From: Pseudomonadota bacterium
Lineage (GTDB): Bacteria; Pseudomonadota; Alphaproteobacteria; Rhizobiales; Kaistiaceae
NCBI GenBank assembly: GCA_023433185.1
Contig: JAEZEN010000371.1
Coordinates: forward strand, 1-7,019
Direction: 5' to 3'
Length of the DNA: 7,019 nucleotides
Shown: positions 6,388 through 7,019 of the stretch, in pieces
Position numbering within the stretch: position 1 is the stretch's first letter
How the letters are laid out: every line of letters begins with the position of its first letter
The notes under the pieces: model-generated
Told to the model about the DNA's origin: nothing
Databases searched by the model: none
The model's input: only the letters and a program-made list of their open reading frames with translations
Translations under genes and position numbers: made by a program

Positions 6388-7019
6388 ATGACGGGTCCGA
6401 CGAAGTGCGAGGGATGTGCGGACGGCATCGACCCGCCGTTTCCGTTCACCATGGCGTTCCAGCCGATCGTCGACATCGCGGCGCGCACGGTCTGGGCCTA
6501 CGAGGCGCTGGTGCGTGGCCCGGCGGGCGAGTCCGCCTGGTCCGTGCTTTCGAAGGTGCGGCCCGAGAACCAGTACCGCTTCGACCAGTCCTGCCGCATC
6601 AAGGCGATCGAGCTTGCCGGTCGCCTCTTCGGCGCGGACGAGGACGTCCACGTCTCGATCAACTTCATGCCGAACGCGGTCTATGAGCCGGCCGCCTGCA
6701 TCCGCGCGTCGCTTGCCGCCGCGGCCCGTGTCGGCTTCCCGCCGGGGCGGATCGTCTTCGAGTTCACCGAGACCGAGCGGGTCGCCGATCCGGCCCATGT
6801 GCGGCGGATCGTCGACACCTATCGCGAGATCGGCTTCGTCACCGCGCTCGACGATTTCGGCAGCGGCCACTCGAGCCTCCGGCTCCTGGCGGAGCTGACG
6901 CCCGGCGTGATCAAGATCGACATGGACCTCGTCCGCGGGCTCGACGCCGATCCGCGGCGGCGGACGATCGTGGCCGGCGTGGCGGGGATCGCGCGCGAGC
7001 TCGGGGTCTCGGTCGTCGG
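6388..7019 (+). CDS. EAL-domain cyclic-di-GMP phosphodiesterase (3' end outside window)
   Basis: The first 210 codons of a gene that continues past the window. EAL proteins hydrolyse the second messenger cyclic-di-GMP to pGpG, lowering its level and favouring motility over biofilm. Only about 20 residues precede the domain, so there is no N-terminal GGDEF, PAS or membrane part. These residues carry a CxxC pair (C7, C10). The domain starts at FTMAFQPIVD. The signature EAL is at 39-41 (YEALVRGP). Metal and catalytic positions are present: N92 (INFMPNAV), E125 and E128 (FEFTE), D155-D156 (ALDDFGSG) and K176 (IKIDMD). The last conserved glutamate (EGVE motif) would come just past the visible end. 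What is seen is therefore consistent with an active enzyme. The nearest style known to me is the EAL half of BluF/YcgF-like proteins, though no BLUF domain is present. It is divergent from fadB, with no obvious functional link. Confidence 0.92.
   Translation, partial: MTGPTKCEGCADGIDPPFPFTMAFQPIVDIAARTVWAYEALVRGPAGESAWSVLSKVRPENQYRFDQSCRIKAIELAGRLFGADEDVHVSINFMPNAVYEPAACIRASLAAAARVGFPPGRIVFEFTETERVADPAHVRRIVDTYREIGFVTALDDFGSGHSSLRLLAELTPGVIKIDMDLVRGLDADPRRRTIVAGVAGIARELGVSVV

Noticed and set aside
3923..6391. An open frame of 822 codons on the + strand covering all of fadB in antisense.
   Set aside because: Its translation is low-complexity and rich in Arg, Gly, Glu and Ala with no family motif. 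Stop codons are rare in this frame because of GC-biased third positions, and the opposite strand has complete FadB signatures.
1..7019. A defence island, prophage or mobile element, suggested by an S24 repressor and a nuclease-fold protein together.
   Set aside because: No integrase, transposase, phage structural gene, terminal repeats or compositional break was found; flanking genes are core metabolism.

Overview
The window is GC-rich chromosomal DNA that reads as an ordinary housekeeping and accessory stretch from an alphaproteobacterium. The main clue is a class I (archaeal-type) lysyl-tRNA synthetase, which among bacteria is typical of Alphaproteobacteria. The TerB-like protein, the S24 regulator and the pheA C-terminus also resemble alphaproteobacterial versions. 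Genus cannot be fixed from the sequence alone. Codon third positions are strongly G/C, which creates very long spurious antisense reading frames. I saw no tRNA, rRNA, CRISPR array, insertion sequence or attachment site.

Left part (1-2632): the 3' end of a prephenate dehydratase gene (pheA, + strand, phenylalanine synthesis) meets a small TerB-like gene on the - strand, with 3 bp between the stops. The TerB-like gene and lysS diverge from a 166-bp spacer. That spacer holds a good sigma70-type promoter for lysS (TTGACG, 17 bp, TAGGGT), a weaker one facing the TerB-like gene, and a short tandem repeat.

Middle part (2638-3911, - strand): a two-gene unit in which an HTH/S24 LexA-like regulator is followed by a secreted SNase-fold protein, joined by a 4-base GTGA stop/start overlap. 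The SNase-like protein ends 5 bp from the lysS stop. The regulator has a strong Shine-Dalgarno and a GTG start. It is preceded by an AT-rich promoter-like stretch and a 6+5+6 inverted repeat that could be its own operator. The SNase-like protein keeps two of the expected active-site positions but appears to have lost two others, so it may be a non-catalytic member of the fold.

Right part (4070-7019): a full-length bifunctional fatty-acid oxidation alpha subunit (FadB type, - strand) diverges from an EAL-domain cyclic-di-GMP phosphodiesterase (+ strand), which runs off the window. The 92-bp spacer contains a 7-bp inverted repeat immediately before the EAL ribosome binding site.

Most genes are independent housekeeping units. 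The only clear functional coupling is the S24 regulator with the SNase-like protein. I found no convincing novel multi-gene system; the coupled regulator/pseudo-nuclease pair and the two inverted repeats are the parts most worth a second look.
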